From CAZVUW01 sp964629825 (GTDB lineage Bacteria > Actinomycetota > Nitriliruptoria > Euzebyales > Egibacteraceae), in the NCBI GenBank assembly GCA_964629825.1, contig CAZVUW010000089.1:1-13008 (forward strand): a DNA stretch of 13,008 nucleotides, in the 5' to 3' direction. This document shows positions 1 to 7,486 of the stretch, piece by piece. The first letter of the stretch is position 1; the number at the start of each line of letters is the position of its first letter. The notes beneath the pieces were generated by a model. That model searched no databases and had not been told where the DNA came from. It saw nothing but the letters and a program-made list of their open reading frames with translations. Both the position numbers and the translations under genes were made by a program.

Positions 1-363
<363 letters not shown>

Positions 364-367
<4 letters not shown>

Positions 368-1497
368 CTTCTGCTCCCGGTGGTCGTGGCTGTCGGTTGG
401 AGCACGGCCGCGCGCTGCCGCTCGATGGCGGCGGCGAGCTCGATCAGCTCGGCCTCGTCGCGGGGCGGGGGTCCGTCGAGGACCGCGCGCAGCTCATCGG
501 CGTCGGCGGCGGTGCGGCTGGCGACCACGCCGGCGAGCATGTCGTCCGGCAGCTCGCGCGGCAAGCCCAGCCGGCGCCGGATCCCGAGGCGCAGGTCGGC
601 GCGCAGCTCGTCGGCGGCCTGCGCCAGCCCGCGGCGCTCCTGCAGGAGCCGGCCGGCGGCGGTGACCAGCTCGGAGGCGGGGATGGCGACGGGCTGGGGC
701 TCGGCGACCGGCTGGCCCAGGCGCCGGGCGCGCCAGGCGATCACGAGCAGGAGGGCGATCAGCAGCTGGAGCCCGAACAGCTTCACGTTGCCGGGGATGA
801 GGTCGACCAGGCTCTGCTCGCCCGCTCCGGGCAGGCGCGTGCGCAGGATCGCGACCCGGCCGTCCGGGCGGGCGAGCAGGCCCGCCAGCAGCTCGGGATG
901 TCCCTCCACCTCCAGGCGTGCGTTGACCAGAACGTCCGGTCCGCCCAGGGCGACGACGACGCCCCGGCCGTGCGCCGTTGCCACCAGCCAGTGCCCCTCG
1001 TCGCGCGGGAAGCAGCCGACGGCGCCCTCGGGGGTCGAGTACACGACCGCCGTGGACTCCGGCAGCACCGAGGGCACGTCGCGCAGGGCGGCCAGGTCGC
1101 AGCTCGCCTCGATCGGGGCGACGCCCACACCGCCCACGGCGGCCGAGCCGGCCGTCTCGGGCGCCAGCGGCGAGCGCGGGTCGGTCAGGACGAGGACGCC
1201 GCCCGCATCGATCCAGGCCTCGAGCTCCTCGCGCTCGTCGTCGGACAGGTCGTCGATCAAGAGCAGGGCCCGGTCGACATCCGCCGAGAGGGCGGCCGGC
1301 TCCACAGCGACGTCGACCCCCAGCTCGACCAGGGTGTCGACGACCGCCTTGGTGCCACCGGGAGCGGTCGAGGTCGGGTCCAGCGGTGGGCCGCCAGCGG
1401 GCGCCCCGGCGACGGCGGCGGCCAGGAGGATTGCGGCGACCACCCCGGCCACTGGCAGCGCCCGGCGGGTTCCACGCAGGCCGCCCGCCGCGCTCAC
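364..1497 (-). CDS. DUF4350 domain-containing membrane protein
   Basis: This 377-residue protein has an N-terminal membrane segment (about residues 15-31), an outer or lumenal domain, a second membrane segment (about 240-255) and a cytoplasmic tail rich in charged helices. The domain after the first segment resembles DUF4350: a PGGTKAVVDTL stretch, an IDDLSDDEREELEAWIDAGG stretch and a VLVLTDP strand, like a ThuA/GATase-like fold. The RRLGQPVAEPQPVAIPASEL segment after the second membrane helix is also characteristic. DUF4350 proteins sit beside MoxR and DUF58 in many Actinomycetota (the Rv3691-Rv3693 type of cluster, from memory). The GTG start overlaps the TGA of the upstream gene (GTGA), and its own TGA overlaps the moxR TTG. 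The biochemical role is unknown; an envelope-associated accessory of MoxR is inferred from context. Confidence 0.88.
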
Positions 1498-2135
1498 GCG
1501 CTCACCCCCGCGCGGCGCAGCCGGACGGCGGACAGGGTTCGGTCGGCCGCCTCGGCGAGCGCACGCGACTCGGCGGCGCCGACCCTCTCCGCGCCGTACC
1601 AGGCGCGCTCGAACAGGCGCGTGGCCTCCTCGAACGGCGGACCTGCGGCGGGCTCGGCGGCACGCAGGGCGACGAGGTACTCCCCCGCGGTGCGGCCTGC
1701 CACCTCCTCGAGGCGTCCGGCGGCCGCCAGGGCGGCGACCAGCGCGCGGTAGCGGCAGCGGACGGCGTCGCGCCAGCGGCCGGCCTCCTCGTGCGCTGCG
1801 GCGTCTGCGAGCCAGTCGGACTGCGAGCGCCCGATGTCGTCGGCGGAGGCGACCGACCGCAGGGTCGGGTCGGCACGCAGGCTCCGGGTCGAGCGCATGA
1901 GGATCCAGATCAGGCCGAGCACCAGCAGGGCGAGCACGGCCCAGCCGGCCACGGTGCCCGCCGCGGTCCCGGAGAAGGCGGACAGGAGCCGGCCGAAGCC
2001 CTCGGAGAGGGCGGCGAGAAGCCGGTCGAGCAGGCCCGGCTCGAGCCCGTCGTACTCGGAGCGGCCGAGCACCTCGGCGACCGCCCGCCGTGCCTCCTCG
2101 GCTGAGACGGCCGGGGATGGCAGCTCAACCTGCAC
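1494..2135 (-). CDS. DUF4129 domain-containing membrane protein
   Basis: This 213-residue protein has a short amphipathic N-terminus, one strong membrane segment (about residues 62-80) and a cytoplasmic helical C-terminus matching DUF4129. The pattern includes WLADAAAHEEAGRWRDAVRC, RTAGEYL and FERAWYGAE, a TPR-like helical bundle also found at the C-terminus of transglutaminase-like proteins. It starts with GTG inside the last 11 bases of the upstream membrane-protein gene and overlaps the DUF4350 gene by four bases, so the operon is translationally coupled. DUF4129 genes commonly accompany moxR/DUF58. Function is not established; a scaffold or partner for the MoxR ATPase at the membrane is inference. 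Confidence 0.87.
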   Translation of the reverse strand: MQVELPSPAVSAEEARRAVAEVLGRSEYDGLEPGLLDRLLAALSEGFGRLLSAFSGTAAGTVAGWAVLALLVLGLIWILMRSTRSLRADPTLRSVASADDIGRSQSDWLADAAAHEEAGRWRDAVRCRYRALVAALAAAGRLEEVAGRTAGEYLVALRAAEPAAGPPFEEATRLFERAWYGAERVGAAESRALAEAADRTLSAVRLRRAGVSA

Positions 2136-3093
2136 GGGCGAGCCCCCGGTCGAGGAGGCGCAGCACGTCCAGGGCCTCCCAGCGGACCAGCGCGTCGAGG
2201 TAGATGACCACCACCACCAGGATGAGGTAGGGCGTTGTCACCAGGCTGGCGAGCGTCGAGCCGGCCGAGGCCAGCACCCAGGCGGCCCGCTCGGGCAGCG
2301 CGAACACCAGCAGCGAGGGGATCATCCCGAGCGCGAGCTGCACGAAGCCGGACACCGCCAGGGCGAGGATCAGGGTCCCGCCGCTCTGCAGGAAGCGCGG
2401 CCGGATCAGGGCGACCGAGCGGCGCAGCGACGCCAGCGGTCCCCGGCGCTCGACCACGCTGATCAGCGGCGCCATAGCCACCAGCACGAACAGCACCACG
2501 GCGGCGGGAAAGCCGAGCAGCACCAAAGAGGCGCCGAGCAGCGGCGTGCCCACCGCGGCCAGCGCCGCGCCCAGCAGCGGCATGCCGAGCACCGCAAGGG
2601 CGCACAGCAGCCACGTGCCGGCCAGGGCGGGCAGGCGCGAGGCGACCGCGCGCAGGACCTGCCGATCGCCGAGCCGCTCGCCCAGGGCCGAGGAGACGGC
2701 CAGCCGCGACACGGCCGCGACCGCCAGGGGCATCAGGAGCAGCGCGTTGGCCAGGCTAACCAGGCCGGTCGCGCCGCTGGCCGCGGTCTCGGCGCCCATG
2801 ACGGCCGAGAAACCCTCCGGGTCGGCGAACAGCTCGGTGAGATCCAGGCTGAGCAGCCCCCGCGACAGGTAGGCCTGGAGCAGCTGCGATGGCACCACCG
2901 CGAGCGCCACGTACAGGAGGAACCTACGCAGGTGCGCGCCGAGCAGCAGGAAGGGCTCGTCCAGGAGATCCCCGACTGTCATGGGGCGAAGGGGCAGCAT
3001 CGGCTCGCCGTCCGGCCGCCCGGTGACGGTCAGCGCCCTCCAGCCGGCGGCCCGGCCCTCATCCGACTCCCTGACCGAGGTGACCACCCGCAC
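2125..3093 (-). CDS. Multi-pass membrane protein (resembles glycerophosphodiesterase membrane domain)
   Basis: First gene of the minus-strand MoxR-type operon. The product has a hydrophilic N-terminus, then about six hydrophobic segments between residues 55 and 310. The stretch MTVGDLLDEPFLLLGAHLRR before the first helix resembles proteins annotated as glycerophosphoryl diester phosphodiesterase membrane domain. The C-terminal IYLDALVRWEALD is like the YFDLRVRKEG ending of such proteins. No phosphodiesterase catalytic domain is present, so enzymatic activity is not implied. Start choice is uncertain. The GTG at 3093 has AGGAG ten bases upstream and adds 31 polar residues of low conservation character. 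An ATG at 3000 gives MLPLRPMTVGDLL, which looks like a natural family start but has only a weak ribosome site. Role inferred from the operon only. Confidence 0.75.
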   Translation of the reverse strand: MRVVTSVRESDEGRAAGWRALTVTGRPDGEPMLPLRPMTVGDLLDEPFLLLGAHLRRFLLYVALAVVPSQLLQAYLSRGLLSLDLTELFADPEGFSAVMGAETAASGATGLVSLANALLLMPLAVAAVSRLAVSSALGERLGDRQVLRAVASRLPALAGTWLLCALAVLGMPLLGAALAAVGTPLLGASLVLLGFPAAVVLFVLVAMAPLISVVERRGPLASLRRSVALIRPRFLQSGGTLILALAVSGFVQLALGMIPSLLVFALPERAAWVLASAGSTLASLVTTPYLILVVVVIYLDALVRWEALDVLRLLDRGLARAG

Positions 3094-3140
3094 CCCTTGC
3101 TCGCTCCTGCGCCCGCAGCGGGTCGCGCCAGGCGGTCGGC

Positions 3141-3146
3141 AGCATA
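3141..3146 (-). promoter_or_regulatory. Candidate -10 box for the minus-strand operon
   Basis: TATGCT reads on the minus strand in the 85-bp divergent gap before the membrane-protein gene. It would put transcription initiation near 3134 and give a leader of about 40 bases containing AGGAG. No convincing -35 hexamer is seen 16-18 bases upstream. Confidence 0.4.
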
Positions 3147-3166
3147 CCGAGCGCCCGGGCGTGCCC

Positions 3167-3172
3167 TAGGAT
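3167..3172 (+). promoter_or_regulatory. Candidate -10 box, leaderless promoter of the PolDom gene
   Basis: TAGGAT ends six bases before the ATG at 3179, so the usual initiation distance falls on the A of the start codon. No Shine-Dalgarno sequence is present between the box and the start. The same arrangement recurs at other genes in this window. Confidence 0.5.
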
Positions 3173-3178
3173 CGCGCC

Positions 3179-4186
3179 ATGGCCGATCACGTCGACGTCG
3201 AGATCGACGGGCACCTGGTCGAGGTGTCGAACCCGGACAAGGTCTTCTTCTCCGAGGGCCCCTACACGAAGCTGGATCTCATCCGCTTCTACGAGTCGAT
3301 CCGCGAGCCGCTCCTGAACGCGATGGGCGGACGCCCGGTGCTGCTGCAGCGCTTCCCAAACGGTGCCGACGGCTCCTCGTTCTTCCAGAAGCGCGTCCCC
3401 AAGAACGCCCCCGAGTGGCTGCAGACGACCACCGTCAGCACCGTCAACGGCACGACCTCGCAGGCCCTGGTGGTCGCGGACATCGCCCACGTGGCCTGGG
3501 CCGTCAACCTCGGCTGCCTCGGCTTCCACGTCTGGCCCGCCCTCGCGGCCGACCCCGAGCACGCCGACGAGCTGCGGCTGGACCTCGACCCGCAACCGGG
3601 CGTGACCTTCGACATGGTCCGGGAGGCGGCGGATCGGGTCCGCAGCCTGCTGGAGGAGTTCGGGCTGGTCGGATACCCGAAGACGACGGGACGCCGCGGC
3701 ATCCACATCTACCTGCGGCTGCTGCCGCGCTGGGACTCCTACCAGGTGCGCTCCGCGGCAGTGGCGGTCGCGCGCGAGCTCGAGCGGCGCCACCCCGATC
3801 TCATCACGGCCGCCTGGTGGAAGGAGGAGCGCGGCCGGCGCGTGTTCATCGACTACAACCAGAACGCCCCCCACAAGACCGTGTTCGGCGCCTGGTGCGT
3901 GCGCGCGCGGCCGGGGGCGCAGGTGTCGACGCCATTCGCCTGGGACGAGCTCGAGACCATCCAACCCGACGAGCTGACGATGGGGACGGTCTCGCAGCGC
4001 GTCGCCGAGCGCGGCGACCCGTGGGCCGAGATGACGCGCCAGCCGCAGGACCTCGGCCCGCTGCTCGAGCTGCACGAGCGCGACATGGCTGCCGGTCTGA
4101 TGGATGCGCCGTGGCCGCCGGTCTACCCGAAGATGCCGAACGAGCCGCCGCGCGTGGCGCCCAGCCGCGCCAAGAAGGAGCCCTAG
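3179..4186 (+). CDS. Stand-alone LigD-type polymerase domain protein (PolDom primase-polymerase)
   Basis: The 335-residue protein covers a complete archaeo-eukaryotic primase-like polymerase domain as found in LigD, with no ligase or nuclease domain attached. The metal-binding motif LRLDLDP (Asp135, Asp137), the nucleotide-binding GRRGIHIYLR (171-180, His176) and the third acidic motif FIDYNQN (Asp225) are all intact. RARPGAQVSTPFAWDEL (242-258) is also characteristic. These enzymes add ribo- or deoxyribonucleotides to DNA ends or gaps in end joining and excision repair. The DYNQN version matches the stand-alone mycobacterial proteins (Rv3730c / PolD1 type, from memory) rather than the DYLRN of fused LigD. 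It is divergent from the MoxR-type operon and convergent with the DivIVA-domain gene, 12 bases apart. No Ku or ligase gene is present in this window. Confidence 0.93.
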   Translation: MADHVDVEIDGHLVEVSNPDKVFFSEGPYTKLDLIRFYESIREPLLNAMGGRPVLLQRFPNGADGSSFFQKRVPKNAPEWLQTTTVSTVNGTTSQALVVADIAHVAWAVNLGCLGFHVWPALAADPEHADELRLDLDPQPGVTFDMVREAADRVRSLLEEFGLVGYPKTTGRRGIHIYLRLLPRWDSYQVRSAAVAVARELERRHPDLITAAWWKEERGRRVFIDYNQNAPHKTVFGAWCVRARPGAQVSTPFAWDELETIQPDELTMGTVSQRVAERGDPWAEMTRQPQDLGPLLELHERDMAAGLMDAPWPPVYPKMPNEPPRVAPSRAKKEP

Positions 4187-4198
4187 ACCCGCCCGGTG

Positions 4199-4666
4199 TC
4201 AGCCACGTCCGCCCGAGCGGCGGAGAAGATCCAAGACCACCTCGGTGCGCAGGGCGTCCAGGTTCCGCTCCTCGGGCGTCGCGGCCGGCAGGAAGGCGTC
4301 GGCTTCGTCCAGGGCCTCGGCGGCGGTCGGCTCCAGCACAGTGTCCAGGCCGTCGGAGCGCTCCTCCGCCACGCCGAGCCGCTGCGCGGCGCGCCGCCGG
4401 GCGCGCTGCACCGTCTCCGCGTCCGCCTCGGCGAGCAGGTCGGCGTAGGCCTCGGCCAGGGTCGCGAGGGCCACGTCGACGCTGGCGGGGTCGTAGCCGG
4501 GGACGCGCAGCGGGAAGTCGACCTGCGTGATCTCGGCGGGGCTCGGGAGGGGGCTCCAATCGGGTGCGCGCGGCGCCGGGGGATCCACGAGCGTGTCGCT
4601 TCGCAGCGCAAGGAGCACGACGACAAGCCCCGCGAGGGTCAGTGCGCCCACGACGAGCAGCTCCAT
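4199..4666 (-). CDS. Small membrane-anchored DivIVA-domain protein
   Basis: The 155-residue product begins with one membrane segment (about residues 4-21), then a proline-rich linker (29-44). A short DivIVA-like motif follows, QVDFPLRVPGYDPASVDVAL (48-67), and then charged helices likely to coil. DivIVA-like domains of this type bind the membrane or self-associate; proteins with them often organise polar growth or cell-wall synthesis. The ATG at 4666 lies eight bases after a TAGGCT box on the minus strand, suggesting a leaderless transcript, and is head to head with folP2 across 66 bp. From memory, a DivIVA-domain protein (Rv1209) also lies near folP2 in mycobacteria, so the pairing may be conserved. 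The domain match is by motif only. The protein is much shorter than true DivIVA/Wag31, so a structural role is inference. Confidence 0.8.
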   Translation of the reverse strand: MELLVVGALTLAGLVVVLLALRSDTLVDPPAPRAPDWSPLPSPAEITQVDFPLRVPGYDPASVDVALATLAEAYADLLAEADAETVQRARRRAAQRLGVAEERSDGLDTVLEPTAAEALDEADAFLPAATPEERNLDALRTEVVLDLLRRSGGRG

Positions 4667-4674
4667 GGCTGCGC

Positions 4675-4680
4675 AGCCTA
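4675..4680 (-). promoter_or_regulatory. Candidate -10 box for the DivIVA-domain gene
   Basis: TAGGCT on the minus strand ends eight bases before the ATG at 4666, consistent with a leaderless or near-leaderless transcript. No separate ribosome site is seen. Confidence 0.45.
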
Positions 4681-4719
4681 CCCGTGGCGGGCCGCGGAGC
4701 CCCGGTGGCGGCACTGGCC

Positions 4720-4725
4720 TAACAT
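4720..4725 (+). promoter_or_regulatory. Candidate -10 box for folP2
   Basis: TAACAT ends seven bases before the ATG at 4733, in the 66-bp gap shared with the divergent DivIVA-domain gene. No -35 hexamer is obvious and no Shine-Dalgarno sequence precedes the start, so a leaderless mRNA is likely. Confidence 0.5.
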
Positions 4726-4732
4726 CCCGCAG

Positions 4733-5599
4733 ATGCAGCTGCGACTCGGTGGCGTCACCCTCGACCTCGCGCGACGCACGGCCGTCATGGCCATCGTCAA
4801 CCGGACCCCGGATTCGTTCTTCGACCGCGGGCGCACCTTCGAGCTGGACCGTGCGGTGGAGCACGCCCTCGGCCAGGTGGCGGCCGGCGCCGACATCATC
4901 GACGTGGGCGGCGTCAAGGCCGGCCCCGGCCCGGCGGTGGACGTGGAGGAGGAGCTCGAGCGGATCCTGCCGTTCGTCGAGGCGTTCCGCCGGCACAGCT
5001 CGGCGCCCCTGTCGGTCGACACGTTCCGCGCCGAGGTGGCCGCACGCGCCCTGGACGCCGGTGCGGACCTTGTGAACGACGTCAGCGGCATGTCCGAACC
5101 CGAGATCGCCGACGTGGTCGCTGAGCGGCCCGGCACCGCCCTGGTCGTCATGCACGCGGGGGCAGTCCGCACGCGGCCCTTCCGCCCCACATACCTGCCG
5201 GATGTGACCACCGTGGTGGTGGAGCGCTGCCGGGAGCTGGCCGCCGAGGCCGAGCGCCGCGGCGTCCCGCGCGAGCAGATCATCGTCGACCCGGGGCACG
5301 ACTTCGGGAAGACGACGCTGCACTCGCTGGAGCTGACGCTGCGGCTGCCCGAGCTGGCCGAGCTGGGCTACCCGGTCCTGGTCGCCCTGTCGCGCAAGGA
5401 CTTCCTCGGCGAGGTGCTCGGCGGAGTGCCGCCCGCGGAGCGGCTGGAGGCCTCCCTCGCGGCCGCGGTGCTGTCGGTGGTCAACGGCGCCCGGATCGTC
5501 CGGGTGCATGACACCGCGGCGACGGTGCGCGCGCTGCACACGGCCGAGGCGATCCTGGGCTGGCGGCGCCCGGCCGTGAACGCGCGCGGGCTGGAGTGA
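4733..5599 (+). CDS. folP2: Dihydropteroate synthase paralogue of the FolP2 type
   Basis: The 288-residue TIM-barrel protein aligns over its whole length with dihydropteroate synthase, which joins pterin pyrophosphate and p-aminobenzoate in folate synthesis. Pterin-site residues are present: Asn23 (AIVNRTPDSF), Asp96 (SVDT), Asn115 (LVNDVSG), Asp186 (DPGHDFGK), Lys222 (SRKD) and RVH at 257-259. The second substrate loop reads DVGGVKAGPG (57-66) instead of the usual DIGGESTRPG, so the Ser-Thr-Arg that contacts p-aminobenzoate and pyrophosphate is missing. This loop and the NRTPDSF form are hallmarks of mycobacterial FolP2, which is reported to lack synthase activity. It is therefore probably not the folate enzyme, or at least not a typical one. 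The methionine aminopeptidase gene follows 40 bases downstream on the same strand. True substrate unknown. Confidence 0.92.
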   Translation: MQLRLGGVTLDLARRTAVMAIVNRTPDSFFDRGRTFELDRAVEHALGQVAAGADIIDVGGVKAGPGPAVDVEEELERILPFVEAFRRHSSAPLSVDTFRAEVAARALDAGADLVNDVSGMSEPEIADVVAERPGTALVVMHAGAVRTRPFRPTYLPDVTTVVVERCRELAAEAERRGVPREQIIVDPGHDFGKTTLHSLELTLRLPELAELGYPVLVALSRKDFLGEVLGGVPPAERLEASLAAAVLSVVNGARIVRVHDTAATVRALHTAEAILGWRRPAVNARGLE

Positions 5600-5639
5600 G
5601 CCGGCCCTTCCGCCCCGCGGCGCGGCAGGATGGAGGGCG

Positions 5640-6680
5640 ATGAACACCACTCCCGCAGTGCTGCCCGGTCGCAACGACCCCTGCTGGTGCGACAGCGGGC
5701 GCAAGTACAAGAAGTGCCACGCCGCCGCGGATGCCGAGCGCGCACGTGCCGCCGCCCGCGCCGCGCGGACGGCGATCGACCTCTCCCAGCGCGTTCGCCC
5801 CGGGCGCGTGTCGCCGCCGCGGCCGGTCCCCGAGTCCATCCCACGACCGGGCTACGCCCAGGACCCGCCGCAGCCGATCCCGCCGCGCCGTCCGGCCGCC
5901 CCCACCCCACCCGAGGTCGTGGAGCGCATGCGCGTCGCGGGCCGGATCGCGCGCACCGTCCTAGAGGAGACCGGCAAGCACGTCCGTCCCGGCATCACCA
6001 CCGACGAGCTCGACCGCATCGCCCACGAGCTGACGATCGAGCTGGGCGCCTACCCCAGCCCGCTGGGCTACCCCGGCGGCGCCTTCCCGTTCCCCAAGTC
6101 GATCTGCACGTCGGTCAACGAGGTCATCTGCCACGGCATCCCGGACGACCGCGAGCTGCGCGACGGCGACATCCTCAACATCGACGTGACCTGCTACGTG
6201 GACGGCGTCCACGGGGACAACTCGATGATGTTCCTGGTCGGCAACGTCGACCCGGAGAAGCGGCGCCTGGTCGAGATCACGGAGCGGGCAATGTACGCCG
6301 GCATCGCGGCGGCGCAGCCGGGCGCCGAGGTGCGCGACATCGGCCGCGCCATCGATGAGGTCGCCGGCGCCGAGGGCCTCGGGATCGTGCGGGCGTTCGT
6401 CGGCCACGGCGTCGGCGAGCAGTTCCACACCGAGCCGACGATCTACCACTACTACGAGCCGGAGGCGCGGACGCGTCTCGAGCCCGGCATGACGTTCACG
6501 GTCGAGCCGATGCTGAACCTGGGCACGTGGCGGCACGCGCTGTGGGACGACGGCTGGACCGCCGTGACCGCGGACCTGTCGCCCAGCGCCCAGTTCGAGC
6601 ACACCATCCTGGTCACCGAGGACGGCGTCGAGCTGCTGACGGTGCGCGAGGGCGCCGAGCAGCCCTTCCTGCGCCGCTAG
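5640..6680 (+). CDS. map: Type I methionine aminopeptidase with N-terminal SEC-C zinc motif
   Basis: The enzyme removes the initiator methionine from nascent proteins at the ribosome. Residues 10-27 form a SEC-C motif (GRNDPCWCDSGRKYKKCH) that binds zinc. A basic, alanine-rich and then proline-rich linker (about 28-91) leads into the pita-bread catalytic domain. All five metal ligands of the family are seen: Asp182 (NIDVTCYVDG), Asp193, His256 (VGHGVGEQFH), Glu289 (TVEPML) and Glu320 (QFEHTI). The substrate histidine is present in ICHGIP (His165). At 346 residues it is longer than the basic type (about 260) because of the N-terminal extension. The ATG has GGAGGG two bases upstream, closer than ideal. 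A CAGGAT box eight bases upstream could allow near-leaderless initiation, so it may be read both with folP2 and alone. Its stop is only four bases from that of the convergent dehydrogenase gene. Confidence 0.96.
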   Translation: MNTTPAVLPGRNDPCWCDSGRKYKKCHAAADAERARAAARAARTAIDLSQRVRPGRVSPPRPVPESIPRPGYAQDPPQPIPPRRPAAPTPPEVVERMRVAGRIARTVLEETGKHVRPGITTDELDRIAHELTIELGAYPSPLGYPGGAFPFPKSICTSVNEVICHGIPDDRELRDGDILNIDVTCYVDGVHGDNSMMFLVGNVDPEKRRLVEITERAMYAGIAAAQPGAEVRDIGRAIDEVAGAEGLGIVRAFVGHGVGEQFHTEPTIYHYYEPEARTRLEPGMTFTVEPMLNLGTWRHALWDDGWTAVTADLSPSAQFEHTILVTEDGVELLTVREGAEQPFLRR

Positions 6681-6684
6681 CGAC

Positions 6685-7464
6685 CTACAGCAGCAGGTTG
6701 GTCGACCCGCCGTCGACCGGCACGACTGCGCCGGTGACGAAGGACGCGCGCTCGCTGGCCAGGAAGGCGGCGACCGCGCCGAGCTCGGCCGGGTCGCCGA
6801 TGCGGCCCAGGGGGATTCGCTGCGCCATCGCGGCGAGCCCCTCCTCGACATCGCGGCCGCCGGCGGCGGCGAGCTGCTCCAGCCGCGGCGTGCGGTGCGA
6901 GCCGGGGGCCAGCACGTTGACCGTGATCCCGGAGGCCCCGAGGGCCTGGACCAGGGACTTGGCGTAGCCGAGGACCCCGGCCCTGGCCGTGTTGGACAGC
7001 GCCATGTTCGGCATGGGACCGCGCACCGACTGCGAGGTGACGAACAGCACGCGCCCCCATCCGGCCGCGCGCAGATGCGGCAGGGCCTCCTGCACCAGGC
7101 CGATCGAGGACAGCAGGCTCAGCTCGACCGCCTGCCGGTAGTCCTCGACGTCGAAGGCCGTCGCCGGCCCGGCCGGAGGTCCGCCGGCGTTGGCGACCAC
7201 GATGTGCAGGCCGCCCAGCGCCTCGACCGCCTTACGCACCCAGCGCGACCGGTCGTCGTCCGAGCGCAGATCCACGGCGGCGGTGTGGACGCGGCCGCCC
7301 CCCAGCTGCTCGAGCTCCGCGGCGGCTGCGGCCAGCCGCTCCGGGTTGCGCGCCGCGATGGACACGTGCGCGCCCTCCGCGGCCAGCTCCCGCGCGATCG
7401 CCAGCCCCAGGCCGCTCGATCCTCCGCCGATCAGGGCGCAGCGGCCCTCGAGTCCAAGATCCAT
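6685..7464 (-). CDS. Short-chain dehydrogenase/reductase, atypical active site
   Basis: The 259-residue protein has the Rossmann fold of the classical SDR family: GGGSSGLG (13-20) for the nucleotide, NAGG in place of NNAG, FVTSQS with the catalytic-type serine, and a C-terminal VPVDGGSTN. The YxxxK step is not canonical. Where YxxSKAA is expected the protein has MALSNTARAGV, so the catalytic Tyr and Lys positions are altered. This matches the group I recall as BKR-like SDR (cd05344), described as not fitting the standard tetrad perfectly. It may be a reductase of unknown substrate or have an altered chemistry. The ATG lies six bases after a TAGGTT box, suggesting its own leaderless promoter. 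It also lies 22 bases downstream of the Rieske-like gene on the same strand, so both read-through and independent transcription are possible. Confidence 0.88.
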   Translation of the reverse strand: MDLGLEGRCALIGGGSSGLGLAIARELAAEGAHVSIAARNPERLAAAAAELEQLGGGRVHTAAVDLRSDDDRSRWVRKAVEALGGLHIVVANAGGPPAGPATAFDVEDYRQAVELSLLSSIGLVQEALPHLRAAGWGRVLFVTSQSVRGPMPNMALSNTARAGVLGYAKSLVQALGASGITVNVLAPGSHRTPRLEQLAAAGGRDVEEGLAAMAQRIPLGRIGDPAELGAVAAFLASERASFVTGAVVPVDGGSTNLLL

Positions 7465-7470
7465 GCAGCC

Positions 7471-7476
7471 AACCTA
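7471..7476 (-). promoter_or_regulatory. Candidate -10 box for the SDR gene
   Basis: TAGGTT on the minus strand ends six bases before the ATG at 7464, in the 22-base gap after the Rieske-like gene. The placement fits leaderless initiation on the start codon. Confidence 0.45.
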
Positions 7477-7486
7477 CCGGCGGTGG

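Noticed and set aside
1834..4530. Open frame of nearly 900 codons on the plus strand
   Set aside because: It spans antisense to the membrane operon and out of frame through the PolDom gene. Composition is Arg/Gln/Gly-rich low complexity, so it is an artefact of few stop codons.
4199..5839. 546-codon minus-strand frame covering the DivIVA-domain gene and extending across folP2
   Set aside because: Only the last 155 codons (from the ATG at 4666) look like a protein. The rest is antisense to folP2, which has clear enzyme motifs.
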